From Chondrosia reniformis (lineage: Eukaryota; Porifera; Demospongiae; Chondrillida; Chondrillidae), in assembly GCA_947172415.1 (NCBI GenBank), contig OX359200.1:4466501-4530500 (forward strand): DNA of 64,000 nt. The letters run 5' to 3'. The stretch's first letter is position 1; each line of letters opens with the position of its first letter. The position numbers and the translations under genes were made by a program. A model generated the notes under the pieces. It was not told the origin of the DNA. It worked only from the letters and a program-made list of their open reading frames with translations, and did no database searches. Positions 1 to 12,500 of the stretch are shown one piece after another.

Positions 1-326
1 CATGCAAAGAAAATGGTCATGCAAAAAGTGAATAGAGTTATCGTTGGAGGAAAAAGTACTGCTAATCAATGCCAGCAAGGGAATCAACAGTCAAAGGAAG
101 CTAGCAGATCGAGATGGTTACTGAAGTGAAAGTTACAAAGACAACTGTAATTTGGCCTGCATGTTATTGAAATGAATATAACAATACTGAATTTTCAGAA
201 TTCAAATCACCTCAAATTAAGACCACAATAGACCAGTGCCAATGGTAGTTAATTATGAGGTTCCACTGTATATATATACATATACGTATGTGTGCGTGTA
301 CATGTGTATGTAGAACAGGCACTGAC

Positions 327-1392
327 TTTCCCATCCAGGTGGCATACTCCTCAGGAAGACGTGAAATAAAGAGAAATGACTTCCCCGAGTCTACATCAAT
401 GGCAGAATAGCAATCAGCTTCAGTCACTCCAAAGGCCCAGTGAAAGAAGGACTCCTATATACGTACGTATAATAAGAAGGTAAGACTGATATGTATATCA
501 TTAACACATTATTTAACTTCTGAAAAGGCTTTACCACAACTTAAATAACAAAATGAATGATTTTCGATACATCCCATTTTACATGTAGGTACAGTAGGTA
601 TCTATATTACAACACTTATATTACAAAAGAAAATAAATTAGAATCGTTAACATTATTACGTACTTTATATTTATTAAATTAAAGAATAAGTAGAGAAACA
701 GATTGTTTTCATCACACTCTAACGAGGGAGGTGGGGAGTAGACATTAACTATAGTACAACCAGGAAGTAAATTAACACAATGTCACAAACATATCGTATA
801 GCGAGAAAATTTGGCGAAGACTTAAATTTGGCAATTTGGCAAGTAGTTTGAAGCTCGCCAAATTTTCCTTAAGCATGATAGACAGCTCGAACATAACAAT
901 ACCATCGTCCATTTAAACAATTAAGCCAACGATTGCGTCATAGTTACGGGGCAATACGCCAAATATAAAACTCCCCAAATGCTAAAATCGGGCATTTCGC
1001 CAAATATATTGTCTGCCAAATTTTCCAGCTTTACGGTATTCCTTAAATAAATGAAATGTTTGAAAAATTTAAGTCTAATCTTGCATACTATAGTGCTATA
1101 AAGTGAGTATCAATTTGCAGCTTAATAAAATTAAAAGTGGAACAGCCACAATTGATAGTCCTTTGAAGTAGCATTAAATGCTGTATAAAATGTTACACTT
1201 TCTGGTGGATTACTCGCGTACCTGTCTAAAGACTATATCAGTGTCTGTACAGTATCTCGCAGTTTGCCGTCCTCCTTCTAAAACTATAACCGAATTAGGC
1301 TGCAAGGTTTTGTTATCCTTCAGTTTCTGACAGAGACGTTTTCTGTTATTGGCAAACAGCTTCATGGCCACTTTCAGGGTTTCGCTGCTAAG
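327..1392 (-). CDS. PEPD: Xaa-Pro dipeptidase (prolidase), 5' part, two exons seen
   Basis: Prolidase is a cytosolic Mn-dependent enzyme that splits dipeptides ending in proline, including those from collagen breakdown. Two exons are visible: 1222-1392 (57 codons, phase 0 at both ends) and 327-454. They join at [12 protein letters not shown] and align without gaps to the N-terminal non-catalytic domain of animal PEPD, with matches such as [22 protein letters not shown] and EEYATWMGK. Donors are cag|gtacgc and aaa|gtcagt; acceptors are ttttcag and tatatag. The short first exon with the start codon must lie right of 1392 but I could not fix it. The catalytic pita-bread domain lies left of the window. 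The gene is divergent from the DNAJA gene at 2078. The family call is firm; the gene is only partly present. Confidence 0.94.
797..1040. repeat. MITE-like repeat rich in AAATTTGGC
   Basis: An intron stretch of the prolidase gene with several direct and inverted copies of a GAAAATTTGGCGA / CGCCAAATTTTCC motif (about 805-825, 855-868, 975-985, 1000-1025). This looks like a small palindromic non-autonomous element with degraded ends. No coding content was seen. Confidence 0.4.
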
Positions 1393-1633
1393 CTGAAAAC
1401 ATGACCTAGTGATCAAGCACAAAGCATTATGAATATTGATTGATGTGGCTACATCCTCAACTACATACATATGTACATGTTTAGAAGATATCTAATTTTA
1501 TACATTTTACCCTATAAAGGTAAATCCTAAGCTATTTCTCAGACAAGTGTATATTAATGTATGACAACAGGTGACTAATACTTGCAGGTATAGCAATTAA
1601 AAATGACATAATATAGACAGGAAATGATGTCAG

Positions 1634-1907
1634 TGACGTCATGTGACTATCATGCTCCATGCAAGCATTAAATATCCACTTTCAAGTGACAAAAGTAACA
1701 CTGAGATGATCGATTGGTCATCAGGTACAAAATTGATAGTTTAATAATAACATTTAATACTTAAATAGTTTAAATAAGGTGAAACGTTGTACTTGAAGTA
1801 ATTTGATGATAATTAAAGACGTGTGTTACAAGTCCTAATAACTGTACAACCAGCCATGTCTAGTAACTTCTATTTCCATTTTGTCACTGAGATGTGACGT
1901 GACGTCA
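1634..1907. promoter_or_regulatory. Divergent promoter zone with two CRE-like palindromes
   Basis: The stretch between the prolidase exons and the DNAJA start has two perfect TGACGTCA palindromes, at 1634-1641 and 1900-1907. The second is inside a run of overlapping TGACG motifs. TGACGTCA is the classical CREB/ATF site. A position 170-450 bases upstream of the DNAJA start codon suits a shared or divergent promoter. The role is inferred from motif and place only. Confidence 0.4.
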
Positions 1908-2077
1908 CGTTTTACTATGCTCGATGCATACTCAGTCTATAGCGCTATTTGTTAAGCGATATTATTTGCTCACAGCCTAGGACTCGTACGTATATCTATT
2001 ATCGTGGTCACTCACCCAGTTTCCACAGCCGCCATTTTTCTAGGCGAATTTTCTGGGCACATGCACACTACAGAAAG

Positions 2078-5000
2078 ATGGCCGATTCAGACTTATATGG
2101 TGTACTGGGAGTGTCAAGAAGCGCCTCTGATAATGAGATAAAGAAGGTTTGAATCGCAATAATAACTACGTATATGTATTTGTTCAAATGCCTTTCCTAC
2201 TCTTTGTCTTTGACTATTGAAAGTATCTTAGAATGGAACCTTGTGTAGGCCGGCTTGAGATAGAGACGTGTGTTTGGCTTACTAGAAGGAAGGTGTTGTC
2301 TCTAATGACATGTACGTAGATTTACTAGAGGTTATTCGTTGTAAGTAAAACCACAGATTCGTCGAATCCTTCTTTTTATGTTTTAAAGTATGGACGTCTC
2401 GATACACGGCCTGGGTTCCTAATCTTTGATTTCCAACATAAAGAGTGAGGGCGCTTAATTTCAGACATTTGCATTTTCTAACCGCGTTCGACGAATTATG
2501 GGTGTATAGTAACGTAACCACATAATCCGTACGAACTTCAGCATTTTGTGTGTATACCTTTAGGCTTATAGAAGATTGGCCAAGCAGTATCACCCAGACA
2601 AGAACCCTGATGAAGCTTCCCAGGAGAAGTTTAAAGAGATGACATTTGCCTATGAGGTTTTGACTGACCCAGAAAAGAGACAAATGTACGACAACTATGG
2701 GATTGAAGCAGTGAGAGAAGGAGGCAATCAAGGGGGAGGACCTTCTTTTGGCTTTGGAGGAGGTAGCCTTTTTGACTTATTTGACAGTGGTGGGTTATTT
2801 GGTGGAGGTGGACGAAGAAGAAAACGCCGTACTGATGATTTAGGTGTTCCCTTAGAGTGAGTTTAATAAGTAACATCCCTAATTAAAACATTCCTCAGAG
2901 ATACGTACAGCATACTGCACCTATCTAATTAGAACTCTGATAAAAGGGATTTCCCTCTAAGGGGAAGGTAATCAAAATATTAAAAAAGGGTTTGTACTTC
3001 CTGTTAAATTGTACTTCCTGTAGGTAATCATTGTTACAGTAAGGCCACACCAAGTAAATTTCCTGTTTCTCATCATCCACCCTCATGCACTTCCTGGCAA
3101 TGGAGCTATCAAACACAATCTATTAATATATACTACTTCCGCATTGAATATTGGACATTGAAGTTTTAGCAAATCCAGACATAATATTATCTGGTGATAG
3201 TCATTGTCCCTAAGTGTTTCGTATCGAATATTTTGTCTGCTGCGATCGATTGCACAACAGCTGTTAACAAGGGGGGGGGGCGAGTGTGATCAATTTATAA
3301 CGCTGTGTAATTGTTTCCTGTGTTAGTTATTTGTCCGCCCGCCTGTGTGGCTTTGAAGCCACTTCTTTGGATGAGAAACAGGAAATTATCTTGCTATGGC
3401 CTTAGAGGACTTGTAGAATGTTTTACATTAAGTATGTAGATATTTCATAGCATGTTAGTCACCAATAGCAGTCAGGTTTGTACATGTCTATTTTAGTCAT
3501 TTAAGACAAGTACGTACGTACGTACATATACTAATAGGCAGTCTTGAGCTTATCCGTAGCAATTCACAGTTCACAATAATAGAATAATAGGATAAGCTCA
3601 TGACTGCCTATTAGTATAATCAACTAAACCTAGCAATGAACCTCTATGACAAGTATGTATATTTACGTACAAGATCAAATGCATCTTCACACCTTGTGAT
3701 CGCACAACCTGTAAATTCTTGTATGCTCAATTAAGTCCATCCTGTATACATATACATATACTGGCTAACAGTATATAATAGTTGAGCTTTTATTTAGTAA
3801 TAATGGGCAATTTCCATATATAGTGTCCTTTTATTTTAGCACAGAGTGGTTTCTACACTGTCAAATAGCTTACCTCTTTCACTCAGTACAAAGATTTCAT
3901 AATCATGTGTCAAACAATTTAATATAAGGTATACAGTCAAACTTCTTTATAACGAACCTTGTTTATAACGATTGCCCTGCTCATAACAATCCATCGGCTT
4001 AGAACCATTTCCTGTGGGTGTAAATTGGCCCTATCATAACGTACGTACAGTACGTACGTTCAAAATTTCCCGCCCCGGAATTTAACAATCTCCTGGTGTT
4101 TAAAATGGCTGAAGCGCAAAGGAATTCAATTGCCTTAAAGGACAAGCTATCGATCGTGAATGATCTAGAGAGAGATAAGAAGACACAGGCGTCGATCTGC
4201 AGGGCGAAAATCTATCAAAGAGTACTGTTGCAACAATCTCGAATCGATATGGGTTGCACATACATAATTTTAAAATTATCTATTCATTGTCCATGTACAT
4301 GTAAATATACGTATGAGAGCCACTCAAAAGTGTATCTCTTCCTTTGGATATGTATAGTGTAAAATCCTACTATCTATATAAATTATATTTGGGATACTTG
4401 TTTCAAGCATACGTATGTACGTAAGTAATTTAATTTCTCTTTCTCTTTTTTTTCTCTTGTTTGTAGAGTGACACTTGAAGATTTATATCTTGGAAAAACC
4501 ACAAAGGTAGAATATCCGAGAAAAATCTTGTGTCCGAAATGCAATGGGTATGTTCTTATTACGTATGTCTAACATGATACTACGTACCTTTTACGTATAT
4601 TCCTATATGTACAGTGATTGATTATGTAGACACTTTTAAGTTTTCCGACACTTTGGTCTATTCTGCCAATGTAAAGTTGCCCCATTTATGCAGATTAACT
4701 GTGTTGTGTTCTTTAAGTGACAAATATGTTTTAAAACCTTCGTTGTGCATTGTTGATGTTTTGTATGCATTGACTTTAGTCTTTAAAGAAATGGTCCATT
4801 GTGAGTGCGAGTGCCTCAAGCTCGTGAGTGGTAATCATATCGAGAATGTAGCAAGGGGTAAAGTGAGTGCTCAGGGCATCAAAGGCGTTGACAATTTTAT
4901 ATCGCTATTAAAAGGTGTCGAAAATACTCTAGAGCCCCTCGAAAGCACCACTCGGGAATCGAGACGATATTGAGTTTTTCGACAATAATACAACTCTAGT

Positions 5001-8000
5001 TTTCGAGTGACTCATGCTCGAATCTTGCGAGTGTAAGCATTACTTTTGGTCTGTACTGTACTTCATTAATTACAAAAAGGATTTTGCTTCACATTTAGCC
5101 AATTATGATTAATCTTCACTCCCCAACTACAGTGTTGGTGCTGCTAATAAGGACAGCGTTCAAGAATGTAGAAAGTGCAATGGTCGTGGTATGGTCACTC
5201 AATTGAGACCCATTGGTCCTAACATGATGCAACAAATACAGAGCCAATGCAATGACTGTCAAGGAGAAGGTACAAATGTATTAAATTTGTTTCAGTTGAG
5301 TTTGTTATATATTTGTTTGCTAATAAAAAATTGTCATTTGACATTAGTCAAGGTAGTCAAATACAACCCCTGCCCCTTAAGCCTTTGTTTGAAAAGGTGT
5401 TGCTGAATTCTCATTTTTTTATTATATTGATCACAACAGATGCCCCTTACATTTCGTAGTTTATTACATAATTATTCATTTCTTCTGGCTTTTAAACCAT
5501 ACGTACGTATGTTCACTGCAATATGTACATAATGTTAAGATATATGTATATTCTTTGTTTAGTGGACTTTTTAGTTGAATTAAATTGGCCTGAATAAATC
5601 CCTATGCACATACGTACATAATGATATGCATGATTTTTTTAATTATTGTTATCAATTTCATGCATGATCAAATACATACATAGGGAAAGCAATTCGCAGC
5701 AAGGATAAATGTAAAAAGTGTAAAGGAAAAAGGGTACAAGAGATTACAAAGACACTGGAGGTCTGCAAAAGTTTCTTTCACAGACTATGTCTTTAAACCT
5801 ACATATATATACTGTATCTTTAGACTAATTCTACTAATTGCTTACTGCACGTATATTTAAAATACTATTTACATGCAAATATATGCGTACATGAGTTATG
5901 TCACCTTAACACATATTAAATGTTTTTACGTACATACGTATATGTTTTTACGTAGCTGTAAGGTTAAAGTACGTATATATGATCTCTACTTACTTACAGG
6001 TAGATGTTTCACAAGGAATGAGAAATGACGAAAAGATAAGGTTTCCTGGAGAAGCAGACCAGTTGGTCAGTTGGCACGATGTAACAGCTTACCATTTATC
6101 AAGCTTAAAGCATTCTTCTAACTTAAGACCAAGTTACCATATTCATAACTCTAAATGAAGCACAGTACTGTCCTACATGATTACGTATAGTGAACATGGC
6201 CTGATTGGTACAGAGACACCGAATACGTATATAAGAGAAGGTACAGATACGTATAAAAATACATTTTCATATCTCCTCTTATATACGTGATTGGTCCTGC
6301 TTGGCATTGTCTAGCTCTGTGACTGGTATTATTCATTTAATAATCCCACTGTACGTAATACCACAGTGGCTATAATTGTCATATTCTACTAATAATTGTG
6401 TTCTGGAGAAAGGAAAAAATAATTTCTGAGTCTTGTGAAGTTACCCCTTGAAAAAGAGTTGTTAAGGGATGTCTTAATAGGAGCTGGTAATGGCATTGGG
6501 TGTCCTGAATACATATTTGTTATATGTCATTTACACCTGTTATAAATTGTAAATATATACGTACGTACCTACGTAATTGGTAATTTTTACCAAATGTCCC
6601 AGCCTACATCTCTGAACCTCTCTCTCTCCCTCCCTCTCCCTCCCTCTCCCTCCCTCTCCCTCCCTCCCCCTCTCTCTCCCTCCCTCCCTCTGCTATGTGT
6701 AGCCTGATCAAGAAGCTGGTGATATCTATGTTATACTAAAGCAAATGGAACATGTCACTTTTACAAGAAAGAGGAATGACCTCTTCATGACAAAGAATGT
6801 TTCCTTAACAGAGGCCCTCTGTGGATGCCAGTTTGTGGTAGATTTCCTGGATGGCAAGAGCCTGCTTATGACAGTACCCCCTGGGGAGGTCATCAGACCA
6901 GGTAAGACAACGTAAAGGGATATTAAAGCATGCACTTTGTATTTCCATTTTTATCAGCATCAGTTATGTATTTCAATCTCTGTAAATATAATAGAGTAAG
7001 GATTCCTTCTAACTGCGTCGAACTTATCTTTTGAAAGGATCATCTTTCGACTTTTAGAGTGTCTAAAGATGCAGTTTTTGTTGTTTCTTCTTGGCTGTCA
7101 GACATTTCGACCCTGAGGGTCTTCTTCAGTGACTGCTGTTGGTCTGCTGGTGTCTTCTTTAATAGGCATCATTTCCACCATTTTAATTTCTGTAAATATG
7201 TACGTTTGAGTGCTGTCAATAGAAGTCACAGAAAATGGGAAATGGCCATAGTCAGAGAATCATTAAAGAAATCATCTTTATATACTTTTGGTATATGGTA
7301 CTGTATTCTCAATCAGTCATACCTACTTTGTAAAGAATATAATTTCACTTAGACTTTGTACACATGTTCTCTATGGCCATATACGTATATGCATAGTAGT
7401 AATAGAAAGAAGTCCACTTTGGTTAGGGTACCATTTTCTGCAATTTCTACTGGTGGTACTCCCGTATATACGTACGTGTAGATCAGTCATATATCATGAG
7501 TGTTGCTACTAACTGAAAAATGTATAATTGTTGGACTATATCAGTATACTTCAAAGCATTTTCATTATGAATGTTTTAACCTACGTATTTACCACATTTC
7601 ACTGCATTTATCTCATTCTAATCAGTTTCACAAATTTCCTATTTAAAGTTTCATCGTTCACCTAAACATCCCAAATTTTGTAGCTTCTACGTACTTACGT
7701 ATGTAGTTAATTTTGAGAGTGTTTATTATTTATGTACATACAGGTGTTGTTCATGGTTTAAGGGAGTACGGCATGCCGTATTATAAGACACCAGAGCTTA
7801 AAGGAAACTTGTATGTCACATTCCAGATTGAATATCCAGAGAGTCTAGACCACAGCACGGCCGAGGTATTTCTTATATGGCTGCACTATGTATTAGTGCT
7901 ATGGTAATATGTATCTCCACAATTATCTAATTTTGCTGGGCCCAGTTAATTTTTTTCGGAGTAATCGCATCTGTTAACTTTGATGTGTATACTTAGCTGA

Positions 8001-8768
8001 AGACCTCTTTGAGGCTGGACTATTAACAGAAGGATGACAATTTAGAAAATGATCTTCATTGCTTGTAATTGAACGAGTTTGTTGCAACTGAAGTAGAAAC
8101 GTTTTAAAGCTATTTATATTATATCAAGTAAAGAAAGGGCAGCATCGGCAACTGCTACTAGTCAAATGAGCCTAAACCTTGCTAAAGGGTTTTTTCAAAA
8201 ATAATTTCTAAAATCTGAACTATAACAGTACAAATTGATTTTATTAAATTTCATTCAAGGATATAATCATGTGCAACTTAAGGGTAGCTGGTGGTTTGCT
8301 AAGAGTATAGCACATCTGCAAACTTGTGATATACCTTTTATGTGTACGTATATACATATGACATTAGTATACTCTTTTGTGCTTGAAATAGATCAGACAT
8401 TTTGATTGAAATAATCTAGACTTGTGAATGTGGTATACGTACGTATGTAGTTTGTAATGTTTAATCTCCCTATGAGCTACTACAAGTATACCGCATTTCT
8501 AAAAGTGTTAATGCTCTGTTTTCACTACTGGTGAGTACATGTTTGGAAGATATTAGGTGTTATGTTTTCTATTTCTCTAAAGGCACTGGAAAAATTCCTT
8601 CCTAAACGTCCCCCTCTACATGCTTTTGATCCTGACGAAGTAGAAGAGGTGGACCTGCATAACTTTCAGGACACACGAGGGATGGAGGAAGACAGAAGAA
8701 GAGAAGCTTACATGGATGACAGTGACGAGGAAGAGCAAGGTCAAAGAGTTGGCTGTGCACAATCTTAG
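2078..8768 (+). CDS. DNAJA2: DNAJA-type Hsp40 co-chaperone, complete, nine exons
   Basis: Type I Hsp40 that stimulates the Hsp70 ATPase and delivers unfolded clients in the cytosol. Exons: 2078-2146, 2564-2856, 4467-4547, 5133-5269, 5684-5760, 6000-6065, 6703-6901, 7744-7865 and 8583-8768. All phases close, giving 409 residues (human DNAJA2 has 412). The J domain carries HPD at residues 33-35, followed by a Gly/Phe region to about 115. The zinc-finger domain has [24 protein letters not shown] and CKKCKGKR. The C-terminal client domains follow, including FTRKRNDLF and REYGMPYY. The protein ends in CAQS, a CaaX box for farnesylation as in DNAJA1/2. The start lies in aagATGGCC. Introns hold repeats, including a pogo fragment. 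DNAJA2 fits slightly better than DNAJA1/4; the paralogue assignment is less sure than the family. Confidence 0.96.
3532..3620. repeat. Short inverted repeat (hairpin element)
   Basis: ACTAATAGGCAGTC..GAGCTTATCC at 3530-3556 is repeated in reverse complement as GGATAAGCTCATGACTGCC ending near 3616, with about 35 bases between. It is a compact palindromic element or cruciform inside DNAJA intron 2. Confidence 0.6.
3937..4240 (+). mobile_element. pogo/Tigger-like transposon fragment with CENP-B-type HTH start
   Basis: The left end ACAGTCAAACTTCTTTATAA at about 3937 matches the terminal repeats of pogo/Tigger elements, and further CTTTATAACGAAC-type motifs follow. From the ATG at 4105 the reading frame gives a CENP-B N-terminal (Psq-type) helix-turn-helix start, with [16 protein letters not shown] and QASICR, then degenerates near 4240. 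The DDE catalytic domain is absent. It sits in the sense direction inside DNAJA intron 2 (2857-4466). Domain and family are recognised from the pattern; it is clearly defective. Confidence 0.65.
6605..6692. repeat. (CTCCCTCC)n low-complexity tract
   Basis: A pyrimidine-rich simple repeat of CTCCCTCC-type units. It lies just upstream of the acceptor of DNAJA exon 7 (6703) and so doubles as an exaggerated polypyrimidine tract. Confidence 0.85.
7015..7160. repeat. Dispersed repeat with TCTTTCGACTTTTAG motif
   Basis: The segment with ATCTTTTGAAAGG, ATCTTTCGACTTTTAG and GACCCTGAGGGTCTTCTTC recurs in part at about 58610-58680. Its GGGTCTTCTTCAG part is like the AAGAAGACCCC core in the hairpin repeats of the PNP blocks. 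It is probably a SINE or MITE relic in DNAJA intron 7. Confidence 0.45.
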
Positions 8769-9503
8769 AAGAAATGGGAATATGCTATCTTGATGTTCAA
8801 ATACAAATAGGACACACATTATCAATCAAGGCATAGATAGACTATTTATTGCTGGCAAACACAATTAGAAGTACATTAATGTACATCTGTATGAAGTATG
8901 CACGACTCATTTTCCCTAAAAATGTTGTTTGTTTGATAAAATGAGAGCTTTGCTGGAAATCTACAGGACTCATGGACAAATAGATTTTGAGAGTGAAATG
9001 CTTTTCAAACTTGGACATTGTTGGATGCTCTTTTTGTAGCATTTATGATTTGACAAAAATTGGGAAACCTTGAAATGCTCATTTAGTAGCATTCCTTTGC
9101 CTATAATGTACAGACAATTAGTACAAGATGCCAGAGTCACTGTAATTATGGTAACAAGGAGTGGGGAGTATTGGCAGACTTATATATTTCAGAATGACAT
9201 ATTCATTGCTGCTTTAATATTTGGATATTACATCATCTATATATATCATAACAAGACTCTCTATCTTACCTACCTATATAGATTATAGGGTTCTTGACAT
9301 CCTTATTTCAGGCAAAATTTTATATTAGTAGAATAGCATCTGTACATCAAAAAGTATCCACATTTTAGGGCCAGTGTGTCTGCTAGCAGGATTATTATTA
9401 TCATGCATTATTAAATGCACAGGTGCTCAAATTATACATTAATTATATCAGAGTATTGGTATAAGCTTCAAATACTATAATAGCAGAAAACCTACAAAAA
9501 GTA
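8769..9503. other. Gap between convergent genes, nothing recognised
   Basis: AT-rich DNA between the 3' ends of the DNAJA gene (plus) and the CARD coiled-coil gene (minus). It should hold both 3' untranslated regions. I see no conserved reading frame, repeat family or structured RNA. Confidence 0.5.
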
Positions 9504-12500
9504 TTAGGTAGATTTTAATTTATAGTCAACAACATTGAGAAAGGTTTGAATTGTATCACGAAGCTGGTGCAACTGCAACCTTTCCTTTGATTTCACTTGA
9601 TCTTCAGGTAGAACTTTCAAAAGGCAATGCTTCATTTCCTGCATCTGTGTTTGTATATCTGATAAAAGCAGATTATCTTGACTGGCACAATTATAAGTCT
9701 GTTCTTCTTCTGAATCTTGTTGCAATGATCCCTCCAATGATTTTATTCTTTTTCTACACGCATTTAAGGCAGCTTTTGTGAGTTTGTGAGCATCTTTTTC
9801 TTTTCCAATTTCACAATCTTTCTTGTAAAGTTTATCCTGCAGTGAGTCAATATCTTCTGACATATCACTGTCTTGATGACTACATCTCCTTTCAGAATCC
9901 TTAGCTGACTCTAAGTGAGCCACTCTTTCTTCAAGATTTAGAACTTTTGCTTCAAGTAAGGGAGATGTGGAGTGACTCACTACCTTGTCTTTTGAATTGG
10001 TAGATACCTAATATTTATACATGAATAATCGAAGTGATAATCAAACCACAAGTATAATCAGTCAAACATCAATAGGAGGGAAAAACACGAAAGAAGCAAT
10101 TGCTGGGAATTGAACCCAGGACAGCTGGTTATGACCACCAGTTGCTCTGCCACTGAGCTACAACTGCCACAGCAATGCCTCCTCCATGTTCTCCCTCCTA
10201 AACTAACTACCAGATAAATAATTAGTCTACATTTTAATTGGTGGTGGATGTACTGTATTATTAATTTGTAATATTTATATCCCAGAGACAAGCTCGAGGA
10301 CTATAGTGGAAATATAATATAGGCCGAGGTTGAGTTATTAACTAGTGGCTATAAGTGATAATGCCACATTGCCATGGCATTCGAACAGTCCAAGATTGAA
10401 ATTTGCTTTCAAGGACTTGAGGAACCTCACCGATTTTAAACAAAGAAAATGAATGTCTGATTACTCACTTCCTATAGACTTGTTCACACCACAGCAATTC
10501 ATGCTCTAAATGGTGGATAATGCCCCCTATTATTAGTTTGTTGCCATGGCAATGGGGTATAATAATTATTTTATATACGTACAGTACCTATATATACATC
10601 ATGCTAATGCTTGGATAGATACACATATATAAGTAAGCAAATAAACTGGCACAATGAAAACTATGTTTTTCAGATCTTTTATATACTAGAGCTACGTATA
10701 ACTACGTACGTATGTAAGATGGTTCTCTTAGGTTGTAAAGGTATATAGCATGAACATTGAATGTGAAAGTCTGTCTAGTTGAGCTATCAACAATGAAATT
10801 GTACTGGGTTGAATGTTTTTACCCACAGGTCTTCATCAGCAATAATTCAGTTATATTCAATTTTCAATTCATGTTTAAACCACCAGTTGTAATTCTTACC
10901 ATTTTGTTACTAATATATAGCTCAACAGACAAACATTCCAATTCAATAAACACGTACGCACGACTAGAACTACCCCCTATTACTTTGGCATGAAGATTAT
11001 AGAATATATACCAAGAAACAAGGTCATTGATTAAGGATGGAATTCTGAGTGCAACTGTCTGGCCTGGTGAAGATATGTGAAGACAGTATCCCTATATTTA
11101 ACCAAGGTCTGTGTATCTAATGTATACTTTAAACATGATTATATTGTATATATGCAATAAACAACCTCTCTAATGGTACTAGTTGTTCTCTTTTGTTCTC
11201 CAATGAGTAATGCATGCCTCCGAATGTCATCTTTGCTTGCACCTTCTACTTGCATGCTTACTTGTAAAGTCTTCAGAAACTCACTGTATCCTGACAGTGT
11301 TTCTTCCAAAACAGACATCAGAACATTAACAGCTTCTCGTTTATTTACTAATGCCTTAGCTGTAAGCATCTTTCCTGTTTCTTCTGAAAATAAATTTGTT
11401 TTCCTGGCTGCCATTTCCAAAAGGGAAAAATTCAAGTTTGACAGCAGTAGTACTGTTTTTGCCTTTAGTCCTGACACTACAATACATTTCATGAAAGAGT
11501 AGGGAGTACTGTATATATTGCAAACATGCATTGTAATGGTATCAAAGAGTACTCTCTAAGTAGAATGGCCACCCTATATGGCTGCAAATAACCGAATATA
11601 ACCGAAAATCGCTTCGTTGTTGGTGTTGCTTGCTAATACACACTTTTCTAAATGCCAAAACATATTTCTACACTCTACATGCTCTACAGCGTTCAAAAAA
11701 TGGCTAACCAGGAATAGGCCCATTTCCAAAATTCTTTTTTTTTCTTCTTTTTTCGAATGGACTAGCGCTAACATGCGGGCACATACAAGTTATAAATTAT
11801 CATAAATGTTTCCAAACTAGGGAACAGACAGCCCTAAGTCCGAATGCACTCTACATGAAGCATGTTAATTGTGAAAAGCGAAAATTGTGGTCTTCTCGGA
11901 CACCATTTTTAAATTAAGAGATCATGGTTTTTGGCATATTTCTCTTGTCTGAGACGTTATTTCGAGATTTTCGCCAAGAAAACTTTCAAAACTGATTAGA
12001 GCTTTTTTGTTTTTTATAAGCAGAGTATATAGCCAACCAAAGTTCCATCATATGCCATACTAAGGAGGAAACAGCTGTCTATGGCTTGACCATTTTTGAG
12101 TGGCTATATAGGGGGAGACTCTGGTTCCCATCAAGCAAATTTCGGTTCCACCCAATAGCTCATTGCACTCGTCAGTGGACATGAGTGGGCAGGGGTAATA
12201 TCCAGAGTTCAATGATGATGATATTATAGATAATTTACACATTTTAATATCCTATATCTATATTTGAGATTTCAGTGTATTATATAAATTGCCAAAAGAT
12301 ACTGATTCAGAATTGTCCAAATATATAGATATATATAATTAACTGATGGGTAACTTACAACCATCCTGATATCTTTTTTTCTTGGTGTTAACCTTGTCAG
12401 TGTACATTGTCACTACATATAATATAATTGTATATACTTCCCATTGACAATTTTAAAAGCTTGTGTATATATATATATACATGTATACATTGCACATGAA

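Noticed and set aside
4614-4973. 119-codon frame in DNAJA intron 3
   Set aside because: Biased low-complexity composition (GAGTG-rich), no domain, inside an intron of a well-supported gene.
10095-10170. Functional tRNA gene with CAT-like anticodon
   Set aside because: The D and T boxes are good, but the anticodon loop is irregular and the sequence continues into a body shared with two other copies, so it is a SINE head.
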